From Cupriavidus necator A5-1 (GTDB taxonomy: Bacteria; Pseudomonadota; Gammaproteobacteria; Burkholderiales; Burkholderiaceae): DNA of 64,000 nt. This document shows positions 1 through 8,268 of the stretch, in pieces. The notes under the pieces are model-generated. The model searched no databases and had not been told where the DNA came from. It saw nothing but the letters and a program-made list of their open reading frames with translations. Each line of letters opens with the position of its first letter. Positions within the stretch are counted from its first letter, which is position 1. Made by a program: the position numbers and the translations under genes. The stretch is taken from positions 1,550,001 through 1,614,000 of the forward strand of contig NZ_JQLI01000008.1 of assembly GCF_000744095.1 (NCBI RefSeq), given 5' to 3'.

Positions 1-1
1 T

Positions 2-856
2 GCCTATTGCGCGGCGAACGCGCTGCAATGGATCGAAGATCCCTCCAATACCGATGCCCGTTACGCGCGCAATGCCTTGCGCTTGCACCTGCCCGCGCTG
101 GTGTCGGCCTTCCCGGCGCTGCGCGCCAACGTGATCCAGGCCGCGGCGCATTTCGCGCAGGCCAGCCAACTGATCGAGCACCTGGCAGGCACGGCGCTGT
201 CGCAACTGGCCCGTCCCGGCCGCGATGCCGACACGCTCTCCGAACTCGACCTGAACGGGCTGCGCACGCTCTCCGCAGCCCACGCCGACGCCGTGCTGCG
301 CCTGTGGCTGCGTGACCTGGGCGTGCGCGCGCCGTCCACCACGCGGCTGGCGGCGATGCGCGAGCAACTGGTGACGCATGATGGTGGCGAGCCTGCGATT
401 GCGCACGACGGCCTGGTGCTGCGCCGCTTCCGCGACCGGGTACTGGCCTGCACCCCGCCCCCGGCGGCGCCGCCCGCGCCCGTGAAACTGGACTGGCGCG
501 GCGAGGACCGCATCGTCGTGCCGGCGTGGCGGGGCGAGTTGCGCTTTTTCCGCGACGACACCTTCGGCGTGCCCGAAGCGGTGCTGCGCCAGCCCTTGCG
601 CCTGGCCGCCCGCGCCGGCGGCGAGCGCATCGTGCTGCGCCCCGGCGGCCCCGCGCGCGCGCTCAAACAGGCGTGCCAGGAGGCCGGCATTCCGGCTTGG
701 CGCCGGGGCTGGCTGCCGCTGCTGTGGTCCGGTGACACACTGGTGATGGCTGCGGGGCTCGGCATGCACCGGCGCTGGCCGGCTGAGCCGGCTGCGCCGC
801 GCTGGCGCGTTGAATGGCTGCCGCAGCCGCCGGTCGGTGCCAGGCCGCCGCACTAA
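2..856 (+). CDS. tilS: tRNA(Ile)-lysidine synthase, 3' part only
   Basis: This is the C-terminal part of TilS, which attaches lysine to C34 of tRNA-Ile(CAU) in an ATP-dependent reaction so that AUA is read as Ile. The frame is open from base 2 and its first residues carry the TilS signature WIEDPSN followed by RNALR. The remainder fits the TilS substrate-binding and C-terminal domains. The N-terminal PP-loop ATPase lies before the window start, so the true start is not visible. It stands about 120 bp before lysC on the same strand, a core-genome pairing typical of Cupriavidus and Ralstonia. Identity is fairly secure from the motif; the C-terminal domain is poorly conserved in general. Confidence 0.88.
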   Translation, partial: AYCAANALQWIEDPSNTDARYARNALRLHLPALVSAFPALRANVIQAAAHFAQASQLIEHLAGTALSQLARPGRDADTLSELDLNGLRTLSAAHADAVLRLWLRDLGVRAPSTTRLAAMREQLVTHDGGEPAIAHDGLVLRRFRDRVLACTPPPAAPPAPVKLDWRGEDRIVVPAWRGELRFFRDDTFGVPEAVLRQPLRLAARAGGERIVLRPGGPARALKQACQEAGIPAWRRGWLPLLWSGDTLVMAAGLGMHRRWPAEPAAPRWRVEWLPQPPVGARPPH

Positions 857-978
857 GGTCAGCGAGCTGGCGCGCGCGTCACATCGAATCGACCCCGCAA
901 CGCCCGTGCCGCCTTGCCTGACAGGGCATGTTCGTGTATTTTCAAGGGCTTTGCACAATCGCTGGCGTCGACAAGAAG

Positions 979-2229
979 ATGGCTCTCATCGTTCACAAAT
1001 ACGGCGGCACTTCGATGGGTTCCACGGAACGCATCAAGAATGTCGCCAAGCGCGTGGCCAAATGGCACCGCGCCGGTCACCGCGTAGTCGTGGTGCCTTC
1101 GGCCATGTCGGGCGAGACCAATCGCCTGCTGGGACTCGCCAAGGAAATTTCGCCGCAGCCGGATCCGCGTGAACTGGACATGCTCGCCTCCACCGGCGAA
1201 CAGGCCAGCGTGGCACTGCTGGCGATCGCGCTGCACGGCGAGAACATCGACGCGGTCAGCTACACCGGCTGGCAAGTGCCGGTGAAGACCGATTCGTCGT
1301 ACACCAAGGCCCGCATCGAATCGATCGACGACGAGCGCATCCTGGGCGACCTCGACGCCGGCCGCGTGGTCGTGATCACCGGCTTCCAGGGCATCGACGA
1401 CGACGGCAACATCACCACGCTCGGCCGTGGCGGCTCGGACACCTCGGCCGTGGCCATCGCCGCTGCGATCGAAGCCGATGAGTGCCTGATCTACACCGAC
1501 GTGGATGGTGTGTACACGACTGACCCGCGCGTGGTGGAAGACGCCCGCCGCCTGGACCAGATCACCTTCGAAGAAATGCTGGAAATGGCCAGCCTCGGCT
1601 CCAAGGTGCTGCAGATCCGCTCCGTGGAGTTCGCCGGCAAGTACCGCGTGAAGACCCGCGTGCTGTCGTCGCTGACCGACCCGCTTATGCCGCTCGAGCA
1701 GGAAATGCATTCGGGCACGCTGATTACTTTTGAGGAAGAGTCTGAAATGGAAGCAGCCGTCATCTCCGGCATCGCCTTTGCCCGTGACGAGGCGAAGATC
1801 ACTGTTCTGGGCGTGCCGGACAAGCCAGGTATCGCCTACCAGATCCTGGGCCCGATCGCCGACGCCAACATCGACGTCGACATGATCATCCAGAACCAGT
1901 CTGTCGACGGCAAGACCGACTTCACCTTCACCGTGCCGCGCGCCGACTACCAGCGCGCGCTGGCGATTCTGAACGACGGCGTCAAGTCGCATATCGGCGC
2001 CGGCAGCGTCTCGGGCGACCCGAAGGTGTCCAAGGTGTCGGTGGTCGGCGTCGGCATGCGCTCACACGTGGGCATCGCCAGCAAGATGTTCCGCACGCTG
2101 TCGGAAGAGGGCATCAACATCCAGATGATCTCCACCTCGGAAATCAAGATCTCGGTCCTGATCGACGAAAAGTACATGGAACTGGCCGTGCGCGCCCTGC
2201 ACAAGGCCTTCGAACTGGAACAGGCGTGA
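979..2229 (+). CDS. lysC: aspartate kinase
   Basis: Aspartokinase phosphorylates L-aspartate, the first step toward Lys, Met, Thr and diaminopimelate. The protein has 416 residues. It begins with the amino-acid-kinase motif KYGGTS near residue 7, has a GRGGSD motif in mid-protein, and ends in two ACT domains that normally bind feedback effectors (around residues 265–415). I chose the ATG at 979 because the family starts [10 protein letters not shown]; an in-frame ATG at 928 would add 17 unconserved residues. An internal start for a separate beta subunit is possible but not marked by a clear ribosome site. It is a core housekeeping gene, outside the island. Confidence 0.96.
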   Translation: MALIVHKYGGTSMGSTERIKNVAKRVAKWHRAGHRVVVVPSAMSGETNRLLGLAKEISPQPDPRELDMLASTGEQASVALLAIALHGENIDAVSYTGWQVPVKTDSSYTKARIESIDDERILGDLDAGRVVVITGFQGIDDDGNITTLGRGGSDTSAVAIAAAIEADECLIYTDVDGVYTTDPRVVEDARRLDQITFEEMLEMASLGSKVLQIRSVEFAGKYRVKTRVLSSLTDPLMPLEQEMHSGTLITFEEESEMEAAVISGIAFARDEAKITVLGVPDKPGIAYQILGPIADANIDVDMIIQNQSVDGKTDFTFTVPRADYQRALAILNDGVKSHIGAGSVSGDPKVSKVSVVGVGMRSHVGIASKMFRTLSEEGINIQMISTSEIKISVLIDEKYMELAVRALHKAFELEQA

Positions 2230-2288
2230 TCCGTTCGTGAACACTTCTGGCGGCACTGCAAATTTTGTGTTGTGTCATCGATTTTTCG

Positions 2289-2317
2289 TTGACCAACCCG
2301 CGCAGCGCCGCTAAAAT
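2289..2317 (+). promoter_or_regulatory. sigma-70 promoter of the tRNA-Ser gene
   Basis: A TTGACC -35 box (2289–2294) and a TAAAAT -10 box (2312–2317) are separated by exactly 17 bp, about 40 bp before the mature tRNA. This is an almost ideal housekeeping promoter and shows that the tRNA is transcribed independently of lysC. Confidence 0.75.
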
Positions 2318-2358
2318 ACGCGCTTCGTTGTGTGGCTCCCTCACACAACGCAAGTTTG

Positions 2359-2452
2359 GGAGACGTGGCCGAGAGGTCGAAGGCACTCCCCTGCTAAGGG
2401 AGCATCTGGGCCAAAACCTGGATCGAGGGTTCGAATCCCTCCGTCTCCGCCA
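2359..2452 (+). tRNA. tRNA-Ser (anticodon GCU)
   Basis: The acceptor arm pairs GGAGACG (2359–2365) with CGTCTCC (2442–2448). A discriminator G and an encoded CCA end at 2452. The anticodon stem CTCCC/GGGAG frames the loop CTGCTAA, giving anticodon GCU for AGC/AGU codons. A long variable arm and the T-arm GGGTTCGAATCCC are present, as in class II serine tRNAs. The gene is intact and is the attachment site of the adjacent genomic island; the T-arm 3' strand onward is duplicated at 46961. Confidence 0.97.
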
Positions 2453-2503
2453 GCAACGGCGGCGAACCCCGGAAGATCGCGGTCTTCCGGGGTTTTGTTT
2501 TTT
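2436..2503 (+). repeat. left attachment site (attL), 68-bp direct repeat
   Basis: Positions 2436–2503 are identical over 68 bp to 46961–47028. The repeat starts within the 3' strand of the tRNA T-stem and covers the acceptor 3' strand, the CCA and the following terminator. Such duplication of a tRNA 3' end is the usual footprint of tyrosine-recombinase integration. The integrase remnant starts 60 bp further on, which is the expected order at an attL end. Confidence 0.93.
2465..2503 (+). terminator. rho-independent terminator of tRNA-Ser
   Basis: A 12-bp inverted repeat (2465–2476 with 2483–2494, loop TCGCGG) is followed by TTTGTTTTTT. It terminates the tRNA transcript and was carried along in the att duplication, so a second copy lies at 46990–47028. 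Confidence 0.88.
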
Positions 2504-2562
2504 GTGCTCCGGATTTCCGCTGGCTGGCGCGTGTGTACCTTACACAAGCGACTGGAGCCAGC

Positions 2563-2889
2563 ATGTACCTCACCCGCCGAGACGGCATCTACTACCTGCG
2601 CAAGCGGGTGCCGGTTGACCTCATTGCCGTCTATGGCAAGCGAGAAATCCTGCGCAGCCTGAGGGTCAAAGACAGAGGCGCCGCCGTCCGTCTCGCTCTA
2701 CGCGCTGTCGTTGCGCTGGACGATGAATTTGCACAGAGGCGTGACCTGACCCCGCCTTCTGTTGAACGGGCGCAAGCCTCGCAGCCCACCCCATCCATGT
2801 CGGCCCGGCCACCGAGCCAATCCGCTCTTCCAAATCTAAGCAAGCCTACGCATCGCTGATGGCGACGTCTTTGCAGATTTGGACGCGCG
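2563..2889 (+). pseudogene. island integrase, N-terminal part (broken)
   Basis: This is the start of a tyrosine recombinase of the type that opens MYLTRRDGIYYLRKRVP and targets tRNA genes; the N-terminal part is a DNA-arm-binding domain. The frame from 2563 stops at 2859. The likely homologous continuation (ASLMATSLQIW at about 2850–2882) lies in another frame, so a frameshift falls in the linker around 2770–2830. An IS607-family element then interrupts the gene near 2889/2890. The remainder resumes at about 5040. Its position directly after attL identifies it as the integrase of this island. It can no longer make a full protein. Confidence 0.85.
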
Positions 2890-4377
2890 GTCACCAACCC
2901 GAGCGCGCGGTAACGCGCGCATTCGCTGCCGGTACTCCGGCAGGCGCATTGAATTCACATTGGCGCCCCCTCTCGGGACTCCCGTCCATCCTTGCGGATG
3001 GAATCGCCAATCACACCGCCCGATAGTCTGAACGGGGCCCGAGCAGGGCAGATGGGAGCAGTCCACAGCGTCGCCGACTTGCGTCAGCAGCCGCCGCAGA
3101 CCGTTTTGACAGGCATTCTCGTCGCGCAGGTGGCAGGTGCCGCAGCCCGGGCAATCCCACTCCCGAATTGCGGGCGCTATCCCGCCCTCGACAACGTGAC
3201 CACACGCATGGCACGTTCGCGTGGTGCCGGTTTCATCCAGCACCAGCGCATGCTTTCTGGAGCGCGTCGCGACCCACGAGACAATGTCCTTGAATGCACC
3301 GTGCATCGTTCTGTTTCTTACCGCGCGGTTGTATTTGCGGCCCTTGCCGTGGTTGGTGTTCTCCGGCACGTAGTTGCCGATCCCAATCACGTCGTAGTGC
3401 CTGCAGAGCTGGTTCGCCAGCGAATACATGAAGTGCTTTTTCTGTTCTCGCACTTTGGTTTGCATTCGCTCCACAGCGTCGTCCAAACTCTTCCAGCGGC
3501 GACTGGGACGCCAATGCGTCGACACCGTGCCATCGCCGTGGACGGTATCTACCCACAGCGACTTTGCTATGCACCGGTCACGCAGACTCGTTAGCCGATC
3601 GAGAATGCGCTCCGACTCCTTCAACTTCTCAAGATTGGACAATTCGAAGGCGCGCCCCTCAGTATCCAGAGCGTAGCCAAAGTTCTTCAGGTTCGGATCG
3701 ATGTAGACCACGCGCGTGCCGCGTTGCCTGGCCTTCTTCTGCCCCTTGAACGTGAACACAGCGAAATAGCGGTCGCGGCCCTCGCGGACGATCCGGCAAG
3801 TGCGAGCGCTCGCGATCTCCTTGGGTGTCTTCTCCATCTTCAGGCGCAGCGACAGCCGCTGTCCTTGCGCGTTCGCGCCGAACGACAGGTTGAGCCAACC
3901 GAACTGGGAAACATTCCAGCCTTTGCCTGGCTCGTCGTATTCCAGGCTCATCCAGTGCTTGGCCCATGCCTTGTACTTGACCCAGCCCACGTCTGGGCCG
4001 CAGCGCTGTCCGTTCTTCGACTTTCGATGCGAGGCAATGGCCTTGGCCATGCGCAGCGCGACATTCTTCAGCGGTGAAGAAAACACGCAGCGCAAGAACG
4101 GATGACGCTCCTTGAGCGGCGGCACGAGGTTGCGAAGCCCGATCTCGGAATAGACCTCCGACAGGAGCTTCTTGGTTCGCGCCTCATCAAGATAGCCATA
4201 GCCGCCGACGATGGACAACTCCGCCATGCGCGTCTCGACTTCGTCCTTGAGTCGATTCCATAGCCAGTTGCAGATTTTGGATTGCCCGTCGAGCTTGCCC
4301 GCAGCATCAGCGTCCACCACCAGACGGACCTTCCTCGCGAACTGGATAGTGGTGGGATCAGCCCTCTTGAATGGCAT
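2836..4377 (-). CDS. tnpB: TnpB RNA-guided nuclease of IS607 element
   Basis: A 513-residue TnpB protein, the transposon nuclease related to Cas12. RuvC-I aspartate is D227 in VVYIDPNLKNFG. RuvC-III aspartate is D419 in LRDENACQNG. A zinc finger is formed by C389/C392 and C409/C412. At the RuvC-II site the sequence is IGIGNYVPEN, with Gly334 where most family members have the catalytic Glu; Glu382 before the zinc finger could substitute, as proposed for TnpBs with a rearranged site. The start overlaps the tnpA stop by 20 bp. The last ~60 codons coincide with the hairpin array and run about 18 codons past the inferred element end, so the C-terminal tail is probably not conserved. It keeps donor sites occupied by cutting empty sites; activity here is unproven. 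Confidence 0.88.
   Translation of the reverse strand: MPFKRADPTTIQFARKVRLVVDADAAGKLDGQSKICNWLWNRLKDEVETRMAELSIVGGYGYLDEARTKKLLSEVYSEIGLRNLVPPLKERHPFLRCVFSSPLKNVALRMAKAIASHRKSKNGQRCGPDVGWVKYKAWAKHWMSLEYDEPGKGWNVSQFGWLNLSFGANAQGQRLSLRLKMEKTPKEIASARTCRIVREGRDRYFAVFTFKGQKKARQRGTRVVYIDPNLKNFGYALDTEGRAFELSNLEKLKESERILDRLTSLRDRCIAKSLWVDTVHGDGTVSTHWRPSRRWKSLDDAVERMQTKVREQKKHFMYSLANQLCRHYDVIGIGNYVPENTNHGKGRKYNRAVRNRTMHGAFKDIVSWVATRSRKHALVLDETGTTRTCHACGHVVEGGIAPAIREWDCPGCGTCHLRDENACQNGLRRLLTQVGDAVDCSHLPCSGPVQTIGRCDWRFHPQGWTGVPRGGANVNSMRLPEYRQRMRALPRARVGDRASKSAKTSPSAMRRLA
2890..3060 (-). ncRNA. probable omega-RNA scaffold of the IS607 TnpB
   Basis: Read on the minus strand, three consecutive 18-nt hairpins with 7-bp perfect stems and tetraloops occur at 3002–2985 (loop GCAA, a GNRA type), 2943–2926 (loop AGTA) and 2920–2903 (loop TTAC). 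They lie inside the 3' end of tnpB and stop just before the inferred element end, where the guide segment of a TnpB omega-RNA should begin. In TnpB systems the guide RNA overlaps the 3' end of tnpB and reads into flanking DNA; here the guide would come from the integrase sequence below 2890. The 5' limit is a guess. Confidence 0.6.
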
Positions 4378-4999
4378 CTGCAGCCTCTTTCAGGGCTTTC
4401 ATGGCGTGACGATTCTTGTGGGAACGGCTGCCATAGAGGCGCGCCGAAAAGACGGTAATGATCTCAAGCACGTCGCAGGCAAGATCCTCCTCATACGTCG
4501 AATCGCCTTTGGCATTGATGATGACGACTTCCGTTCCGAATTGCTCGCACAGAGCAAAAACGAGCTCTGCACCAAATCGCAAGAGCCGGTCCTTGTGTGT
4601 GATGACAAGCCGATCAACGCCTCCGGCACAGATACGTTTGAGCAGTTGCTTGAGGCCCTTCTTCTCATAGTTCATGCCGGAGCCGAGATCCCGGATGAGT
4701 TCGAAGGGCCATCCCTTCGCAGCGCAGAACGACTCCAGCACCTGGCACTGACGCTCCAGATCGGCCTTCTGGTCGTGGCTGGAAACGCGCGCATAGGCGA
4801 GCGTAGTACGCCCGCGCTCTGCTTCCTCGACCTTCTTGCCGGCCAACTCCATTAGAGCGGTCAAATTATAGCGACGATGACCACCCGGAGTCCGATCGGC
4901 GGAGATCTTCCCGTCGAGCTCCCATCGGCGAAGCGTGCCAGGGTGGATGCCCAGCATCGCGCACGCCTCCTTCATCGTAACTTTAGCAAGTATGCTCAT
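4358..4999 (-). CDS. tnpA: IS607-type serine recombinase transposase
   Basis: A small serine recombinase of 213 residues that moves the element. The N-terminus is a MerR-like helix-turn-helix (MKEACAMLGIHPGTLRRWE, then TPGGHRRY). The catalytic domain follows with YARVSS (nucleophilic serine around residue 73) and a conserved RLLRFG patch. I chose the ATG at 4999; an in-frame ATG at 5017 would add six residues. It overlaps tnpB, so the two are co-translated. Intact as far as can be seen. Confidence 0.92.
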   Translation of the reverse strand: MSILAKVTMKEACAMLGIHPGTLRRWELDGKISADRTPGGHRRYNLTALMELAGKKVEEAERGRTTLAYARVSSHDQKADLERQCQVLESFCAAKGWPFELIRDLGSGMNYEKKGLKQLLKRICAGGVDRLVITHKDRLLRFGAELVFALCEQFGTEVVIINAKGDSTYEEDLACDVLEIITVFSARLYGSRSHKNRHAMKALKEAADAIQEG

Positions 5000-5039
5000 G
5001 GGGGATAATAATTGCACACCTATAAGCAGTTTACAAGGG

Positions 5040-5479
5040 GCTGCTCACTTGCCCCACCGACAAGACCGCTGACGCGGTAGCCCGCGCCGTAGCCGAGGTC
5101 GGGAACCCTCATGTAGCGACGCTAACTCGCACAACTGTGGCCGGGATGCGGGACATCTGGCTGGAGAAGGGCAACAGCGCTGCTACCGTGTCGAAGAAGG
5201 TCGGCTTTATCCGCCTGCTGCTGACCGTGGCGCGCAATCGCGGTCTTATAGACACCAACCCAGCCGAGGGAATGGAGTTGCGCCCCGACCCCATTGAACT
5301 GCGGCAACCGTTCTCGCCGGAACAGACACAATCCATCCTCGCCGCAACGGCGAAGTACCGGGACACCGAGCCCGTCAAGTATTGGGTTCCCCGGCTAGGC
5401 CATCTCACAGGCGCTCGCTTGAATGAACTGTGCTAGCTTCGCACCTCAGACATCATCGTCCGTGAGGGTAGCTTCGAGT
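5040..5479 (+). pseudogene. island integrase, central part (broken)
   Basis: The tyrosine recombinase resumes after the IS607 element. The core-binding domain (TADAVARAVAEVGN through DTNPAEGMELRP) is followed by the start of the catalytic domain, including the first catalytic arginine in LTGARLNELC. A TAG codon at 5434–5436 interrupts the frame; homology-like sequence continues beyond it (LRTSDIIVREG), so it is a nonsense mutation, probably from CAG. The frame then runs into the truncated benE sequence near 5480. The HxxR and Tyr catalytic residues are missing altogether, so the protein cannot recombine DNA. Confidence 0.85.
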
Positions 5480-5783
5480 CCTTTTGCCACGCGCGAACGT
5501 GCGAGGGCGAGGCTGCGTCCGGGGCCGACCAGGCAGTGATGATGGGTTGCTTCAGCAGCCAGCTAAGCGTCAGTCCCGAAACTGCGGCGCCCATCGAAAT
5601 CGACCATACCCACGAGGCCACCACGTCATTGCCGACATTGGCGGCATGCGCTGCCTGGAAGAAGATGGCCAGTGGGCCGGCATAAGAGATGATGACGGCG
5701 AGCAGCCCCGCCGTAACTGCTGACACGGACCAGGTGCCTTTGGCAGTCACGGAATCCAACGTGTCGTTCGCGTCCCGACTCAT
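5433..5783 (-). pseudogene. benE: benzoate transporter BenE, truncated
   Basis: This is the N-terminal fragment of a BenE-family benzoate/proton symporter. The residues SVSAVTAGLLAVIISYAG, two to three membrane segments and the family motif ITAWSAPDAA can be seen. About 100 of the usual ~390 residues remain. After the AWSAPDAA motif the frame passes into the integrase remnant and stops at 5433. The ATG at 5783 is the first plausible in-frame start. A much stronger ribosome site (AGGAGGAG) stands before an out-of-frame ATG at 5878, whose 32-codon frame ends by overlapping the ATG at 5783. It follows catB on the same strand. Benzoate uptake must therefore rely on benK or elsewhere. Confidence 0.82.
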
Positions 5784-5940
5784 GGCGTCGCCGGCGTCAT
5801 CAACGTCGACGACGGATGACGTGCGAGCGGCGTTACCTGCATCGTCAGGTATGGATGGGTTCTTACGAGATACAGCATGTCTCCTCCTGAGGCGCGACGC
5901 TCCTCCTGCGGGTGGGAGGAGCGCCAAAACAGGTAGGCGT

Positions 5941-7068
5941 TTAGGCTCGCTTGTCGCGACGGTAGAACGCGAGCTTCTCTTCGTCGATTTGAAGTCCGAG
6001 GCCTGGACCTTCGGGGATATGCAGATCGAAGTCGCGATACTGCGGACGGGCCATCACAATGTCATCCTTGAGCAGCAGCGGCCCAAATAGCTCCGTTCCC
6101 CACGCCAGTTGCGGAAGCGCGCTGAATCCGTGTGCGGAAGCAATGGAGCCGATACTACCTTCGAGCATCGTCCCGCCGTAGAGAAGAACGCCCGCTGCAT
6201 CTGCAATAGCCGCCGTGCGCATCATTCCGAAGATCCCGCCGGACTTCGCGATCTTGAGCGCAAACACGTCGGCGCAGGCGTCCCGCACGAGTTCGATAGC
6301 GTCCTCAGGGCCGGTAATGCCTTCGTCGGCCATGATGGGAACAGTGAATCGTGCTGCGAGCCGGGCAAGCGCTCCGCGGTGCTCTCGCGGCGTTGGTTGT
6401 TCGATGAGATCGATGCCAGCCGCCTCCAGCGCTTCGATGCCCAAAGCTGCATCGACTTCGTTCCATGCCTGATTGACGTCCACGGTAACTTTCGCTCGGT
6501 CACCCAGTGCGGCTTTGATTTTGGAAACGTGAGCCACGTCGTCACGCACGCTGCGACGGCCAATTTTGAGCTTGAAGACATTGTGGCGACGTTCGGCGAG
6601 CAGCATTTCGGCCTCCTCGATGTCGCGGTGGGTATCACCGCTGGCGAGCGTCCAAAGCACAGGGAGCGTCTTGCGGACGGCGCCACCAAGCAGTGCCGAG
6701 ACGGGAACGCCAAGGCGTTTGCCTTGTGCGTCCAGCAAAGCCGTCTCGATCCCTGACTTGGCGAAACGATTGCCGCGAGCGACCTTGTTCAGCTTGAGCA
6801 TGGCCGCGTTGATGCTGGTCGCATCTTGTCCAACCAACGCCGGGGCCAAGTAGGTGTCGATGGTCAGTTTGATGCCCTCGGGACTTTCTTCCCCATAGGA
6901 AAGACCACCGATGGTCGTGGCTTCGCCAATGCCTTCAATGCCGTCGCTCGAGCGCAGGCGAATGATGACCATAGTTTGCTGTTGCATCGTCGCCATGGAA
7001 AGCTGATGCGCGCGAATGGTCGGAAGATCGACCAGAATCGCTTCGACGGATGTAATTTGGGCGTTCAT
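5941..7068 (-). CDS. catB: muconate cycloisomerase
   Basis: CatB turns cis,cis-muconate into muconolactone in the catechol branch of the beta-ketoadipate pathway. It is an enolase-superfamily enzyme of 375 residues. The active-site pattern is complete: KLK with Lys167/Lys169, metal ligands Asp197, Glu223 and Asp248, and Lys272 in ALKIAKSGG. It lies downstream of the LysR regulator gene on the same strand with a 100-bp gap and before the benE fragment. CatC, the next enzyme, is not in the window. Intact and of normal length. Confidence 0.95.
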   Translation of the reverse strand: MNAQITSVEAILVDLPTIRAHQLSMATMQQQTMVIIRLRSSDGIEGIGEATTIGGLSYGEESPEGIKLTIDTYLAPALVGQDATSINAAMLKLNKVARGNRFAKSGIETALLDAQGKRLGVPVSALLGGAVRKTLPVLWTLASGDTHRDIEEAEMLLAERRHNVFKLKIGRRSVRDDVAHVSKIKAALGDRAKVTVDVNQAWNEVDAALGIEALEAAGIDLIEQPTPREHRGALARLAARFTVPIMADEGITGPEDAIELVRDACADVFALKIAKSGGIFGMMRTAAIADAAGVLLYGGTMLEGSIGSIASAHGFSALPQLAWGTELFGPLLLKDDIVMARPQYRDFDLHIPEGPGLGLQIDEEKLAFYRRDKRA

Positions 7069-7168
7069 ACCTAGAATGACGAAGTGGGAGCTTTCAGTAT
7101 TGCGTCGGCAATATTCGTCTGTCCAAGACCATCGACGTCTAGGGCCATACCCCCGGGGTATGATCGTA

Positions 7169-8092
7169 TTACTCTCCCTTGTCCGTGCGAGGTACGTAGG
7201 GAATCCGCTCTTCCTCGTACAGCCGATAGATCAATTCCAGCATTTCCTTGATGTCACGCGACTCGTCCATCGCCCGCATGCTCATGATGATTGGAGACGT
7301 GAGGGTTGGGTCATCCAGCTCCATGTAGCTCACGTCGTCGCGCTTCAGCCCATAGACGCTGCTCGGAACGACTGAAATCCCTTCTCCCGCTGCGACAAGC
7401 CCCAATGCAATCTGCAACTCGCGCACGTCATAGATACGCCGAGGCGTAAGCGCTCGCTCCTGGAAAGCCGAGAGAACCTGGTCCGCGTAGCTTGGCCTCG
7501 GTGCCTTAGGAAAAACAATGAGTGTTTCGTAGATGAGATCCCTAAGCGCGAGCACCGGCTTCGACATAGAGAGCGGATGACCGACGGGAAGTGCAACAAT
7601 CATTTTCTCCTCGCGGAGAATCACCCGGCGAATGTTCGCGTCCTCGTGTCGAATCCGACCGAACCCCACATCGATACGTCCGTCCTTGAGCGCGCGAATC
7701 TGGTCCATCGTCGACATCTCGTGGAGGCTGAGCTCGACCGACTTGTTCTCGTCCCGGAATCGCCGAATGATCTTTGGCAGCATGCCGTAGAGCGTGGAAC
7801 CCACAAAGCCGACGGACAGACTGCGCTCGATGTTGCCAACGCGCCTTGTCATCGATTCCAACTCGTTTGTCTGTGCAATTAGCTGCACCGCGTGCGAGTA
7901 AAAAAACTTGCCCGTCTCGGTGAGCTTAAGGGGACGCGAGCTCCGTTCGAATAGCTGCACCCCCAGCGCCTCTTCGAGTTGCTGTATTTGGCGGCTTAAC
8001 GGCGGCTGCGCGATGTGGAGCCGCTTGGCTGCGCGCGTGAAGTTGCGTTCTTCTGCAACCGCTACAAAGTAGCGGAGATGTCGCAGCTCCAT
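7169..8092 (-). CDS. LysR-type regulator of ben/cat genes (CatR/BenM type)
   Basis: A LysR-family activator of 307 residues, very probably responding to muconate and/or benzoate. The N-terminal winged HTH has the CatR/BenM/CatM sequence HLRYFVAVAEERNFTRAA and AQPPLSRQIQQLEE. The effector-binding half has family features (GFVGSTLYGMLP). It is divergent from catA across 176 bp containing two imperfect LysR boxes, and runs toward catB, so it should control catB–benE on one side and catA–benABCD on the other, besides itself. CatR, CatM and BenM cannot be told apart from sequence alone, so no symbol is given. Confidence 0.9.
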   Translation of the reverse strand: MELRHLRYFVAVAEERNFTRAAKRLHIAQPPLSRQIQQLEEALGVQLFERSSRPLKLTETGKFFYSHAVQLIAQTNELESMTRRVGNIERSLSVGFVGSTLYGMLPKIIRRFRDENKSVELSLHEMSTMDQIRALKDGRIDVGFGRIRHEDANIRRVILREEKMIVALPVGHPLSMSKPVLALRDLIYETLIVFPKAPRPSYADQVLSAFQERALTPRRIYDVRELQIALGLVAAGEGISVVPSSVYGLKRDDVSYMELDDPTLTSPIIMSMRAMDESRDIKEMLELIYRLYEEERIPYVPRTDKGE

Positions 8093-8095
8093 ACA

Positions 8096-8131
8096 ATACC
8101 TCCAAGATATAGCTCAATACTAAAACGGTGT
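8096..8131. promoter_or_regulatory. two LysR (BenM/CatM-like) operator boxes
   Basis: The BenM/CatM consensus is ATAC-N7-GTAT. Here ATAC-N7-ATAT lies at 8096–8110 and ATAC-N7-GTGT at 8117–8131, each with one mismatch. Their starts are 21 bp apart, two helical turns, so a LysR tetramer would contact both on one DNA face. They are next to the regulator's own start, as expected for autoregulation, and about 140 bp before catA. Confidence 0.55.
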
Positions 8132-8268
8132 TGGACTGAGCCGTTTGCCGTCCTCTATTCTGCTTTCACGCTCTGTTTCAACGCCGCATTATACCTTCTG
8201 AGTGCCATTCAGATCGGCCTGAAACGAGGGTTTACCCCACCAAAAACACAGAAAGTTTAGGAGCAGAC

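Larger units (their letters stand above)
2890..5039 (-). mobile_element. IS607-family element (tnpA, tnpB, omega-RNA-like end)
   Basis: The element consists of a serine-recombinase tnpA and an overlapping tnpB on the minus strand, inserted in the island integrase. I placed the ends at GG 2889–2890 and in GGGG 5037–5040. Joining 2890 to 5040 restores an open integrase frame across the junction, and the hairpin array at the tnpB end finishes just inside 2890. IS607 elements insert at GG dinucleotides without target duplication, which fits. The ends are inferred to within a few bases. Confidence 0.75.

Noticed and set aside
859-1992. 377-codon frame antisense to lysC
   Set aside because: Shadow of the core gene.
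4211-4855. 214-codon plus-strand frame across the IS607 genes
   Set aside because: Antisense to tnpA and tnpB, no motif.
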